Positions 44,865-53,460 of a DNA stretch of 64,000 nucleotides are shown piece by piece. Positions within the stretch are counted from its first letter, which is position 1. Every line of letters begins with the position of its first letter. The stretch covers positions 2,896,501-2,960,500 of the forward strand of contig NZ_WHLY01000002.1 of assembly GCF_009296315.1 (NCBI RefSeq), given 5' to 3'. The stretch comes from Salmonirosea aquatica (lineage in GTDB: Bacteria > Bacteroidota > Bacteroidia > Cytophagales > Spirosomataceae). The notes below the pieces were generated by a model. The model was given only the letters and a program-made list of their open reading frames with translations. It did no database searches and had not been told where the DNA came from. The position numbers and the translations under genes were made by a program.

Positions 44865-45332
44865 TTAATGTTGCCGGTCAAAAATCATTACTTCCGATTT
44901 ACTATTGAAGTAAATGAACAGGTTGTCAGTCGTGCGCCCGTAGGCTTCCGCGCCGTTCATGGCTACCCAGGCCCTGCTACTGAATTCCGTGGGCTCGGCT
45001 ACTTTGGTACCACCAAAGGTACCTTGCTCCAGGCGGCAGGAGTCGCTTTTCTGATACCCTCCGCTTACGGTATTAGCCACCGTGTGGCCTTCGAATCGAA
45101 CAGCGTTACCTTCCTCGGTGAAGGTCAGCACCACGCCCCGGCCTTTGGGGTCGGGATCGGTTTCAGAGGTACCATCGCTTGGTTTCTGATAGGCTCGTAA
45201 GCGCCAGATACCTTCGAGGGTAGGTAAGGTACCACACGCGGCTGGTTCGGGCAATACGTCTTTCTTTTCGCAGCCCACAAACCCCAACAATAAAAAAGAT
45301 AACAATACCGATGTCAATCCTCTCATAATCAA
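44865..45332 (-). CDS. Small META/lipocalin-like lipoprotein
   Basis: 155 residues, or 153 from the ATG at 45326. Lipobox LLGFVGCEKK. The mature domain begins LEGIWRLRAYQ and has GHTVANTVSGGYQ, reminiscent of the META/HslJ or lipocalin-like stress lipoproteins. It is the last gene of a three-gene run (LVIVD lipoprotein, barrel protein, this), with 6-bp and 5-bp gaps. Function unknown. Confidence 0.75.
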   Translation of the reverse strand: MIMRGLTSVLLSFLLLGFVGCEKKDVLPEPAACGTLPTLEGIWRLRAYQKPSDGTSETDPDPKGRGVVLTFTEEGNAVRFEGHTVANTVSGGYQKSDSCRLEQGTFGGTKVAEPTEFSSRAWVAMNGAEAYGRTTDNLFIYFNSKSEVMIFDRQH

Positions 45333-45338
45333 TTCATA

Positions 45339-45932
45339 TTAAAAACTTATGCCCATTCGTACCAACAGCCGATTATAATTCCGATCCTCCACGCGGGAGG
45401 TTTGATCAACGAACAACGGCTTATCCACGGTTACGTCCTGATGCTTGTACGAAAATGAGAGCGTAAAAGCTGCCCCATTGGGTTTGCCCACGCGCAGGCC
45501 CAGGCCCGGATTGAGCATCAGTCCGCCCTGCGTGTCGAAGCCATCGGAATTCTGATGAAACCAGGTGAAGCCATACCCGGCATCGGCGCTGGCGTACAGT
45601 CGGGTATTTTTCTTACCCGCCAAATCGTACCGCAGCCCCAGGCCCACCGGATTGACCAGGGCGGAATTGTACCAGTCCAGGCCAGTGATGATGCCTAGCC
45701 CCAGCCGAGACGTGTATTGTATGCCATTGAAAAGCTGCAAAGTCAGATTGGTCCGGTTCTCGCTGATATTCTGTGAGGTACCCCCCTGTCCGGCGTAAGG
45801 GTCGTACTTGACGCGCCCGAGCATGATGCCTACTTCGGTATGATTGAGGTAATGCTTTTTGAAGGTACCCTCCTGGGCATGAGCAAAAGGTACCCCCAGC
45901 GCCAGTACTATAATCGTCAATAACTTTTTCAT
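45339..45932 (-). CDS. Small outer-membrane beta-barrel protein
   Basis: 197 residues with signal peptide MKKLLTIIVLALGVPFAHAQ. The rest is a pattern of amphipathic strands (TEVGIMLGRVKY, LTLQLFNGIQYTSRLGLGIIT, DAGYGFTWF, LNPGLGLRVG, AFTLSFSYKHQ) ending in LVRMGISF, with a final aromatic as in outer-membrane barrels. About eight strands. Role unknown, but it is flanked by two lipoproteins in the same operon. Confidence 0.78.
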   Translation of the reverse strand: MKKLLTIIVLALGVPFAHAQEGTFKKHYLNHTEVGIMLGRVKYDPYAGQGGTSQNISENRTNLTLQLFNGIQYTSRLGLGIITGLDWYNSALVNPVGLGLRYDLAGKKNTRLYASADAGYGFTWFHQNSDGFDTQGGLMLNPGLGLRVGKPNGAAFTLSFSYKHQDVTVDKPLFVDQTSRVEDRNYNRLLVRMGISF

Positions 45933-45937
45933 GGCTA

Positions 45938-47251
45938 TTAGATTAAGGGCTGACCCACGGGAATCTTGCTCAGCTGCCGTAATTGTTTCGGATCACTGGC
46001 GTCGAACTGGTACAAGCCGTCTTTACCGATCATGAGCAGTGTTTTTCCCAAAGGAATCACATCGTAGGCATCCATATCCTTGAAGTGCGTGATCAAATGA
46101 CCGTCCACGCTGAATGGATCCTGGGCATTGAATACTTTCAGGCCGTACTTGCCCTCGCAAAGGTAGAGGGTAGGGAAGTCGATGCCCAGCCCGTGCGGAT
46201 TTTCCATCTGGTAGCTCTTGATCAGTTGCGGGCGTGTCAGGTCACTGATATCCACCAAGTCGAGCTGATTCTGCCCGCCGCCGCAGGCAGTGCCCGTACG
46301 CAGGGTCACATAGGCCACGTTATCATGCACGACGACCGGATCGCAGGCACGGCCGTGCTGGAATGTGGACAACTGCTGAGGCTTGGCAGGGTTGCTGTTG
46401 TCGTAGATGAACATGCCCGTGCTGGAACCGATGAACAGTTTGTCTTTATACGGAAAAATAGTTTCGATGCCCCAACCCAGATTGATGGTGGAGAAGTCGG
46501 CAGGCTTGGATGGGGTGGATATGTCGAAAAGGTGCAGCTCATTTTGTCCTACGGTGTAAAGGTACTGATCGTACAGGGCGAAGCGAGCCATCGAGCCTGC
46601 TTGTCCGTTGCCACCACCACCGGGTGCCGAGGCCGTGCTTCCGCCACTACGGTTGAAGGCAGCATCGGCGAAGGCCAGCGTCTGCCAGCCCCAGCCGCCC
46701 CACCAGCCACCGGGAACAGTTGGGTTGTCTTCGCAATTGGTTTGGATGGTTTCAGTGATGTAGGTGACGTCCTGGGCGTTAATGGCCCGAATGGACGGAT
46801 TATAGTTCCATGACCCACCCTCGAACTGGCCGCTCAGGAATACTTCTCCAATCCGGCCTACTTCTTTTGGATTCTTAGGATCGGAAATATCCAGGGCCAC
46901 CAGATCCGAGTAGCTATCGGCATAGAGGATGTTACCGCGTACGGCCACGTCGCCGTTGCCGGGAATATTGACGAAGGCCACCGCGCGCGGACTAGTCGGG
47001 TCGCTGTTGTCGATGATGTGGATTCCTTCCTTCACTTCATTGATAAAAAGGTACTTATCCTTGACGTAAATTTTGCCCGGATGTTCCAAAGCACGCGGTG
47101 CTTCGGTTTTCAGGTCGTTGCGAATTTCGAGCAGGGAGAGCGTAACGGGCGTGAATTGTTGCCGGACACGGGTTTCGGTGCAGTTGTCGTTGCAGGACCA
47201 TACGGTCAGAGCGAGCAGGGCAATGATGAAAGTACGTAAGACTGTTTTCAT
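45938..47251 (-). CDS. LVIVD-repeat lipoprotein
   Basis: 437 residues, lipobox LTVWSCNDN. Several LVIVD-type repeats (YLFINEVKEGIHIIDNSD, LYADSYSDLVALDISDPKN, LFIGSSTGMFIYDNSNPAK, LDLVDISDLTRPQLIKSY, YLCEGKYGLKVFNAQDP) predict a beta-propeller. A Trp/Gly-rich segment (VPGGWWGGWGWQTL) is inserted in the middle. Probably outer-membrane anchored. First gene of a three-gene operon, with a barrel protein 5 bp downstream. Function unknown. Confidence 0.87.
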   Translation of the reverse strand: MKTVLRTFIIALLALTVWSCNDNCTETRVRQQFTPVTLSLLEIRNDLKTEAPRALEHPGKIYVKDKYLFINEVKEGIHIIDNSDPTSPRAVAFVNIPGNGDVAVRGNILYADSYSDLVALDISDPKNPKEVGRIGEVFLSGQFEGGSWNYNPSIRAINAQDVTYITETIQTNCEDNPTVPGGWWGGWGWQTLAFADAAFNRSGGSTASAPGGGGNGQAGSMARFALYDQYLYTVGQNELHLFDISTPSKPADFSTINLGWGIETIFPYKDKLFIGSSTGMFIYDNSNPAKPQQLSTFQHGRACDPVVVHDNVAYVTLRTGTACGGGQNQLDLVDISDLTRPQLIKSYQMENPHGLGIDFPTLYLCEGKYGLKVFNAQDPFSVDGHLITHFKDMDAYDVIPLGKTLLMIGKDGLYQFDASDPKQLRQLSKIPVGQPLI

Positions 47252-47349
47252 GGGTGTAAAAGTTTAGGCATTGCTAGACAATCAGGTAGGTATAGGTAGT
47301 TTGTAAGTAGGGTAATGATCCAACCTGTGACCAAAGGGTTGGAAGAAAA

Positions 47350-47386
47350 CAAAAAAAAATCGTCCGAAAGCAAGGCTCTCGGACGA
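47350..47386 (-). terminator. Terminator of the lipocalin-like gene at 47461
   Basis: 8-bp arms TCGTCCGA/TCGGACGA (47360-47367, 47379-47386), followed on the - strand by a T run (complement of A9). It lies about 75 bp after the stop of the - strand gene and upstream of the LVIVD operon. Confidence 0.8.
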
Positions 47387-47460
47387 TAACGCACCCCGAA
47401 ACGTCAGAGCAATCACTGACGCTTGTAATTGTAAGCAGGCCGTTGGACCTGCCGTTGTAT

Positions 47461-47895
47461 CTATTGACCTACCCTGACGTACTCATAGGTTGATCCGTCG
47501 GCTATCACCGAACCCTGATCCGCCCGCTGGTACATGGACAATCGGTTTTCGGTAATTTCATAGGTTTGATAGGTATTGTCTTTTTTGTAAAATATGGCCT
47601 TGTCAGCTGCCAAGCCCGATGTGTTTTTTCCGGTATAGGCTTCACCCGCCTCCACCAGCTTGCCGTCGCGGCTAATGGTGTAGTCCCCGCCAGCTTGGTA
47701 GGTCAGGGTTTCGGTGTAGGGAAGGCTGTCGCCTTCCACCCGTATCTGCGAGAGGCCATAGATGATAGCGTCGAGTTTCCAGGTACCGGTGAGCTGGGTA
47801 TCTATGGCATTCACGCTGTCGTGTTTTTCGCAGCTGGTAAGCATCAGGGCGGCTGCCGCCATGGTGAGGACGAAGTACTTTTGCAGATTTTTCAT
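47461..47895 (-). CDS. Lipocalin-like lipoprotein
   Basis: 144 residues, lipobox LMLTSCEKHD. Mature start LTGTWKLDAIIYG, then ETLTYQAGGDYTISRDGKL and YQTYEITENRLSMYQRAD, the usual pattern of small lipocalin-like domains in Bacteroidota lipoproteins. It lies 83 bp downstream of the serpin gene on the same strand and may be co-transcribed with it. Function unknown. Confidence 0.78.
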   Translation of the reverse strand: MKNLQKYFVLTMAAAALMLTSCEKHDSVNAIDTQLTGTWKLDAIIYGLSQIRVEGDSLPYTETLTYQAGGDYTISRDGKLVEAGEAYTGKNTSGLAADKAIFYKKDNTYQTYEITENRLSMYQRADQGSVIADGSTYEYVRVGQ

Positions 47896-47978
47896 GACTA
47901 AAAAGTTAATTGGAATTGAATAGAAAAATGTGTGGAGTGCTTAGTAAAAAATTCTTACCTACCCACTCAAATTTTAAT

Positions 47979-49189
47979 TTAAGGATTCATAATCCTGCCC
48001 ATAAACAGGATCGTTTTGGAGGTGTTTTCACTGATTAGCAGTACAAAGGGGCGGTCGCAGACGTAGGGATCAGGGCCGGCCGAAGTTACGTCTACCCCAA
48101 TGGAGGTAACAGCAGCAGCTTCGGTGCCCTTTTCATCGATACCCAGATAGGTATTCTGCTTTACAAAACTGACGAATAGGGATGCGTTGGGGTTGATCTT
48201 GCCGAGCTGGGCGGCATCGGTGAAAGCCTGGGACATGCCCATCGCCTTCAGAATATCATTGAGCTTAATCTCATAATCAAGCGTGAAGCGGGGTAGTCCC
48301 ACGTCAACCTTTTGCTCCTTCAGGGTACCCTGTAGATTAGTCCAGGCCGTGGCGTCCAGGCCGTTGATTACTTTTTCCACACTCGACTGCTCACTGGGAA
48401 TCAGCAAAGTCAGATTGAACTGGCCGTTGGCATAGGGGAGCTGTACAGCCGCGAAGTCGTTTTGCTGCGCTACCTTGAAGTTCTCCTTCACACGCATCAT
48501 TTTCACCGTTTTCTCACCGTCATCGGCGAGGCGGAAAGGTGCGTCGCTGGTTTTCTTAGGATCGAATTGGTACTTCCAGTCGCCTTTGAAATAGAGCGCG
48601 TTCATCAGGAAGAGTACGTCGCTGGGCTTGATCTCATCAATCACTTTTTTGATTTTCCCGTTAGTCTGGTCACTGGCCCAGGCGTTTATTTTGTCTTTGG
48701 CGCCGGGATCGTTAAAATCCAGCCCCCTACCTCGGCCTGAAAAGACTGCCGCAACACATTCAGGAAATTATCCTCGACCTTAAAAGTATTACGGGACCAG
48801 ATTGAATTGGCCAGCCCCAGTTGTACGTTGGGATCGGCCTTAGGCAGGCCTTCGATCAGGGCCTGATACGCCTGGTTAAGGTCGGCCTGGGCGACGCCTT
48901 CTGTTTTCAGCGCTTTGGCGATTTGCTGGGCGGTTTCGCCTTCGGCGCCGTTCAGTAACATGCCTAAGGCCATGTGCAGGCTCAGGGGCGACGCAAAGAC
49001 ATTTTCAGTGGCAGGCTGGCTAGATTGTACCTTCTTGAAAAAATCAAAGGCAAAATCGGTGGTGCGGGCGGCGATTTGCGGCGAAACCTCCACGGGCTTT
49101 CCCTGCGGGGGATTGATACCGTCGCTGCTACATTGCCATAGGAAAAGGCTGAAAAGTGCCGCTCCGGCCAGGGCAATAACTTGTTTCAT
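47979..49189 (-). CDS. Serpin lipoprotein, broken by an apparent one-base deletion
   Basis: Start at the ATG at 49189: MKQVIALAGAALFSLFLWQCSS is a lipoprotein signal (the frame is open to 49243). Serpin features: VFASPLSLHMALGMLLNGAEG, IWSRNTFKVEDNFLN, then after the break VLFLMNALYFKGDWKYQF, the hinge EKGTEAAAVT and the C-terminal CDRPFVLLISEN ... ILFMGRI. The frames join if one C is added to the C5 run at 48723-48727, restoring GLDFNDPGAKDKINAWASDQ and a 403-residue protein. The alanine-rich hinge fits an inhibitory serpin, so it probably traps proteases at the cell surface. Decay is unlikely, since both parts are conserved. Confidence 0.88.
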
Positions 49190-49307
49190 GGCTAATAAAT
49201 TATTTTTGGTGTTCGCTTTTGCCATTCGACTTTTGGGGATCAAATGGCGAATCTCTGTCTAAGAGATACCGTATGTATTAAAAACGTTGGAAAGGGATTG
49301 AAATTTT

Positions 49308-50875
49308 TTAAAAAATGTACTGGACGCCCCATGCCATGCCATACAACCGGGGACGCGAGTCGAGGGTAGGGCTGTCGCGCAGAATAGAGGCGATGGCTTT
49401 TTGGTAGGAGCCCGTTAGGCTGGCGTTCCAGTGATCCGACATCCGGTAGTTGACCCGCAGCCCGGTGGCCGCCGACCAGTTGAGCGAGCGGTACAGACCA
49501 TCGTCGGCGGTATTTTTAAAACTATACCCCTGTGCCGACTGAATCTCGTTCTGCAAAAACAAATTACCCACAACCCCAGCCAGCACGGTATAATTCATTT
49601 TCCCGTCGGGATTGAGCGTATAGCCCGCTTGCACGGGTACCTGCACATAGCGGTAATCGTTGCTGGTACGCTGGTCGAGATCAATGTAAGAGGCAGAACT
49701 CTTGTCAAAGTTGGGTGCGAAACCAGGCTGTTGGACGGCGCTATTTGCGTAATTACTGCTGGAAAGCAGCGCATCCTCCAGTACATTGGCACTGCGGCTG
49801 GTGAAGGCGTTGAGGACGTAGCCGTCGCTCTCAAAGGTTGAATTACCCTGTAGGTAGCTCAGGCCCGTTTCGACCGACCAGCGTTTCGACAATTTTTTGC
49901 CACCCTGTACCTGCATCGCGTACGAGAGCCGGGCTTTGCTGGTACTGGCCAGCGCCTGCCGGCTTGCGTTGGCATTCGTAAAAGCCATAGGAGATGACGT
50001 AACGTTCACCTGCGGATTGAACGAAGCAGGCATAATGCCCAGACCTGCCCACAATTCCCGAGCACGCGAACGTTTCGGGAGCGTAGGTTCGACTACATCA
50101 TAGCGGTAATGCATATAACGTTTTTGCATGTACACATCCACTTCGGAAGGCCCAACGGGTGTCAGCAAGGCAATGGAACGCGTGAGGGCTGGAGTCCGCA
50201 GCGGGGCAGTGGAGCTACCAGTAATGATTTGGTCTACCTCCTGCGAGGCATTTTTCCGGCTGCTTTTGGTCAGGGCAATGAGGGTAGGCGAGGTCACGAA
50301 AGTATTCTCTTCCGGGGCAATGGTCGCGGGGTACTCTCCCCAGACAAGGGGTCTGGAGTTAGAGCAGGGGTAATGGGTTTGACGATTCCTAAACGGTTGG
50401 ATTCAGACGCAGAGCGCTCCGCTTCCAAAGCCACCGTTGTTTCTGCCAGCTCGTTTCGTTTCCTTTCCGAAGTGGCCACACGGTCCGAAGATGGGGTACC
50501 TTTGGGGAGGCCGCCTTCGGGTTCTGACGCATCGGCCCGTTGTTCGGATGGAAGGTACTTGTCGTTGCCAATACCTGCAGGAGCCGAATCGGTTGCTGGG
50601 GCCGAACGGGTAGCTACCTCGCCGCGATTTTCCAAGGCTCCGGAGTCGGGGCTATTCCGTAAAACGGGCCAGCTCACCAGAAGCAATGCCACTACCGCGG
50701 CCGCGGCGTAAAGTACCTTCGGGTTTTTCCACCACACCAGTGGGATCACGACGGCCTCTTTTTCATCAAGATGCTTTTCTATGGCCTCCCAGGCCGAAAG
50801 CGGGGGTGTTTCGCTGGCGGACTCGAACATCCGCTGCCACTCCTGCTCAAATTTGGGGTTTTCTGATGGATTCAT
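49308..50875 (-). CDS. Predicted dual-membrane-spanning anti-sigma factor (cytosolic head, TM helix, outer-membrane barrel), frame broken once
   Basis: Two open frames (50294-50875 and 49308-50297) join into one 522-residue protein if one C is added to the C4 run at 50338-50341 (a G4 run at 50348-50351 would serve as well), giving PLSGGEYPATIAPEENTF at the seam. Order: about 50 cytosolic residues (FEQEWQRMFESASETPPLSA), a single membrane helix at about 53-72 (VLYAAAAVVALLLVSWPVL), a low-complexity Ser/Pro/Glu-rich linker of some 190 residues, then a beta-barrel (LWAGLGIMPASF, VPVQAGYTLN, MSDHWNASLTGSYQKAIA, YGMAWGVQYIF). The gene overlaps the upstream ECF sigma gene by 29 bp. This is the layout of Dma-type anti-sigma factors known from Bacteroides. 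Without restoration it would be two fragments. Confidence 0.72.
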
Positions 50876-51416
50876 TGTCGAACCGTTGTTCTTTATTCAA
50901 TTTCTGTTGTAACAGGCCGCGAGCCCGTGAATATTGTGATTTGGAGGTACCTTCCGAGATGCCCATTAGCTCGGCGATCTCATTATGCTGGTAGCCTTCA
51001 ATGGCATACAGGTTAAAGACCGTCTGGCAGCCGGGCGGCAGTTCGTGGATCATCTCCATAAGTTGCTGCATCTGAAAGCCCGCCAGTGTAAACTCCGGGC
51101 CGGCCACCTGGTTGTCATAGGTATGAACTTCGTCGAGTTCTACCATGTATTTCTGCTTGCGGATGTGTTTCAGCGCGGTATTCACCACAATGGACTTGAT
51201 CCAGTACTGCAACGGGGCATCGCCCCGGAAGGCATCTATGTTCTCATAAATCTTTATAAAGGCTTCCTGCAATACGTCTTCCGCATCAGCCCGGTTTTTG
51301 ACATAGCGGAGACACAAGGCGAACATCTTTCCCCCAAACGTATCGTACAAACGCTTTTGGGCCAGTCGGTCGCGCCTTCGGCAGCCGTTTACCAGTTCTT
51401 GTTCATTTTCAATCAT
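50847..51416 (-). CDS. ECF RNA polymerase sigma factor
   Basis: 189 residues. Region 2: CLRYVKNRADAEDVLQEAFI, then DAPLQYWIKSIVVNTALKH; region 4: LPPGCQTVFNLYAIEGYQHN, IAELMGISEGTSKSQYSRAR, with conserved spacing for ECF sigma-70 proteins of Bacteroidota. No extra domain. It overlaps the start of the next gene by 29 bp, so sigma factor and predicted anti-sigma are made in a coupled way. A near-consensus housekeeping promoter lies about 165 bp upstream. Confidence 0.93.
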   Translation of the reverse strand: MIENEQELVNGCRRRDRLAQKRLYDTFGGKMFALCLRYVKNRADAEDVLQEAFIKIYENIDAFRGDAPLQYWIKSIVVNTALKHIRKQKYMVELDEVHTYDNQVAGPEFTLAGFQMQQLMEMIHELPPGCQTVFNLYAIEGYQHNEIAELMGISEGTSKSQYSRARGLLQQKLNKEQRFDNESIRKPQI

Positions 51417-51756
51417 CCGAAGGTAGGGGTGCTTCGTAGTATTTCTGGATTTAGGGATGATGCCGATCCACCGTGGTCCGCCGTTTTTCCGCGTTGTCTG
51501 TTTGCCGACACTACCATGATTCTCTTCATGATGAAAAGGTTGGAAGGGTATGAAAAAAAATCACAATCCCTACCATCGGGCAAAAGTAGTGCAAGGAATC
51601 GCTCCGTCAAACTATCAATCAGTAGCTTAGCCACCGGAAGCGCAGGTGCTGTGGGGTTGCGGTACCCGAGGGCTGTTAGGTAAAGGAGGTAGTCTGGGAT
51701 TGATGGCACGGATTTTTAGCGTATACCCGTTCACGTTATAGCTTTCCTATTCCACC
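51417..51756. other. 340-bp divergent intergenic region
   Basis: It separates the sigma factor (-) from the AsmA-like gene (+). It holds the sigma-factor promoter at 51581-51611 and, 11 bp before the + gene, TAGCTTTC (51739-51746), one base off TAnnTTTG. A - strand open frame here (51413-51709) has no coding character. I see nothing else. Confidence 0.6.
51581..51611 (-). promoter_or_regulatory. Promoter of the ECF sigma/anti-sigma operon
   Basis: On the - strand TTTG (51611-51608) and TACTTTTG (51588-51581) are 19 bp apart, a full match to the Bacteroidota primary-sigma consensus. It leaves a leader of about 160 nt before the sigma-factor ATG. Confidence 0.65.
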
Positions 51757-53454
51757 ATGCAAGCAGTCCGAAAGTCGCCTTATTTGAAATGGATCCTATG
51801 GCTGGTGGGCCTGGTGGGCGGGTTATTTTTTATAGGTTTTCTGATTTCACTCTGGCTTCCCACCTACTTCAAAAGTGAGCTTGACGCCGCTCTGAAAAGA
51901 TCCGTGGTGGATGCGTCAGACAGCTTGTATCGGATTACCTACGACGACATTAGCATCAACCTCCCCCTTGGCAATGCCGAGGTGCGGGGTGTGAAACTCA
52001 CGCCTGATTCAACGGTGTATCAGAGTCTGCTGGCTCGCCAAAAAGCACCTAACAATCAGTTTGCCCTGCAGGCAAACCGGGTGCGGCTGTCCGGTGTGGC
52101 GCTTATCAAGCTCCTGCTACACAAATCACTGTCGATCAACACCATTCTGATCGACCAACCTGTGGCTTATATTGTCCACAATCCACAGGCTTACAATGAC
52201 AATAAACCCAGCAAGTCGCCCTACGAGCTGATCAGCAAAGTGTTAAAATCCGTTCGGATAGACAAGATTAATCTGGACAATGTGGACTTTACCTACGAGA
52301 ACCGGCAGGATTCAACCCAGAGGCCCCAAAAGAGCCAGTTGAAAAAACTGTATCTGGACGTAACGGATTTCTTGCTGGACGAGGATTCGGGAAAGGATTC
52401 GAGCCGGATTTTCTTTGCTCAGAACATGGTACTGAAGGCCGAGGGCTTGGAATTACCATCGGGCAATGCCCAGTATGTGTTCCGAATGCAGGAACTGAGC
52501 CTTTCTACGCGCGACAGTACCCTACAGGTCAAAAACGTGTTATACGAGCCACTGTTGTCCAAAAATCGGTTCAGCCGGGTAACAGGGTATGCTACGGACC
52601 GGCTCGATCTGGAATTCAAAAACATTAAGGCTACCCAGGTGGATATGAAGCGCTTCCTGGTAAATCGTCAGCTATTTGCCAAAAAACTGTATATCAATGC
52701 GGGGCTCATGGATATCGATAAAGACAAGCGGTATCCACCCGATCCAAACAAAGAGACTTACTACTATCCGCACCAGCTACTGCTGAAATCCAAACTCAAG
52801 GTCGGTTTCGAAACGGTGTACCTCAAAAGCACCCGGGTACTGTACGGTGAGCTGAATCCCAATACAGGACGCCGGGGTACCTTGTTTTTTGACGGTACGC
52901 ATGGTACCATTACCAACCTGACCAACGATTCGGCCTGGATCAAGCGCAACCCCACCTGCCGCGTCCAGGTCCGTACCCGGTTCATGAACACGGGACAGTT
53001 AAACGCCTACTTCGTGTTCAATCTGGCCTCCCGGGTGGGTGATTTCGCCTGTGGAGGTACCATGAACGGCTTCGATATGAAGCGGGTAAACCTTATTTCG
53101 GAAGCGCTTGCCCGCGCGTCGGTGACGTCAGGGCGGGTATCCAAGCTGAACTTCAAAATCAACGCTAGCAACGTTCGGTCATCCATCGTCATGCACATGC
53201 TGTACGATGATCTCAAAGTGGCCGTACTCAAAGTAGATGACGATACGGGCAAGATGAAGCGACGCTCGTTCCTGTCGCAGGTCGTCAATAATATCGTACT
53301 GAATGAGAATAACCCGCGCGAAAACCGACCCGCCCGCGTGGGAGAAGCCACCGTAGAGCGAGCCCGTGATGAATCGTTTTTCAACCTGATCTGGCACACG
53401 ATGTTCGTTTCCATTAAGCATATCGTTATCGGGCGGGGAAAACAGAAGAAGTAG
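51757..53454 (+). CDS. AsmA-like (DUF748-type) envelope protein
   Basis: 565 residues. One N-terminal membrane helix (WILWLVGLVGGLFFIGFLISLWL) is followed by a long region of repeated beta strands, beginning ITYDDISINLPLGNAEVRGVKLTPDS and continuing RVRLSGVALIKLLLHKSLSINTILID and LKSVRIDKINLDNVDFTYEN. This is the pattern of AsmA/DUF748-like proteins, which form a periplasmic groove thought to carry phospholipids or help outer-membrane assembly. The C-terminus is basic and may interact with the membrane. It converges with the first giant protein, with 6 bp between the stop codons. Role inferred from fold. Confidence 0.72.
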   Translation: MQAVRKSPYLKWILWLVGLVGGLFFIGFLISLWLPTYFKSELDAALKRSVVDASDSLYRITYDDISINLPLGNAEVRGVKLTPDSTVYQSLLARQKAPNNQFALQANRVRLSGVALIKLLLHKSLSINTILIDQPVAYIVHNPQAYNDNKPSKSPYELISKVLKSVRIDKINLDNVDFTYENRQDSTQRPQKSQLKKLYLDVTDFLLDEDSGKDSSRIFFAQNMVLKAEGLELPSGNAQYVFRMQELSLSTRDSTLQVKNVLYEPLLSKNRFSRVTGYATDRLDLEFKNIKATQVDMKRFLVNRQLFAKKLYINAGLMDIDKDKRYPPDPNKETYYYPHQLLLKSKLKVGFETVYLKSTRVLYGELNPNTGRRGTLFFDGTHGTITNLTNDSAWIKRNPTCRVQVRTRFMNTGQLNAYFVFNLASRVGDFACGGTMNGFDMKRVNLISEALARASVTSGRVSKLNFKINASNVRSSIVMHMLYDDLKVAVLKVDDDTGKMKRRSFLSQVVNNIVLNENNPRENRPARVGEATVERARDESFFNLIWHTMFVSIKHIVIGRGKQKK

Positions 53455-53460
53455 GGTATC

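Noticed and set aside
51413-51709. 98-codon open frame upstream of the sigma factor
   Set aside because: Overlaps the sigma-factor promoter and start, no domain, no conserved look.
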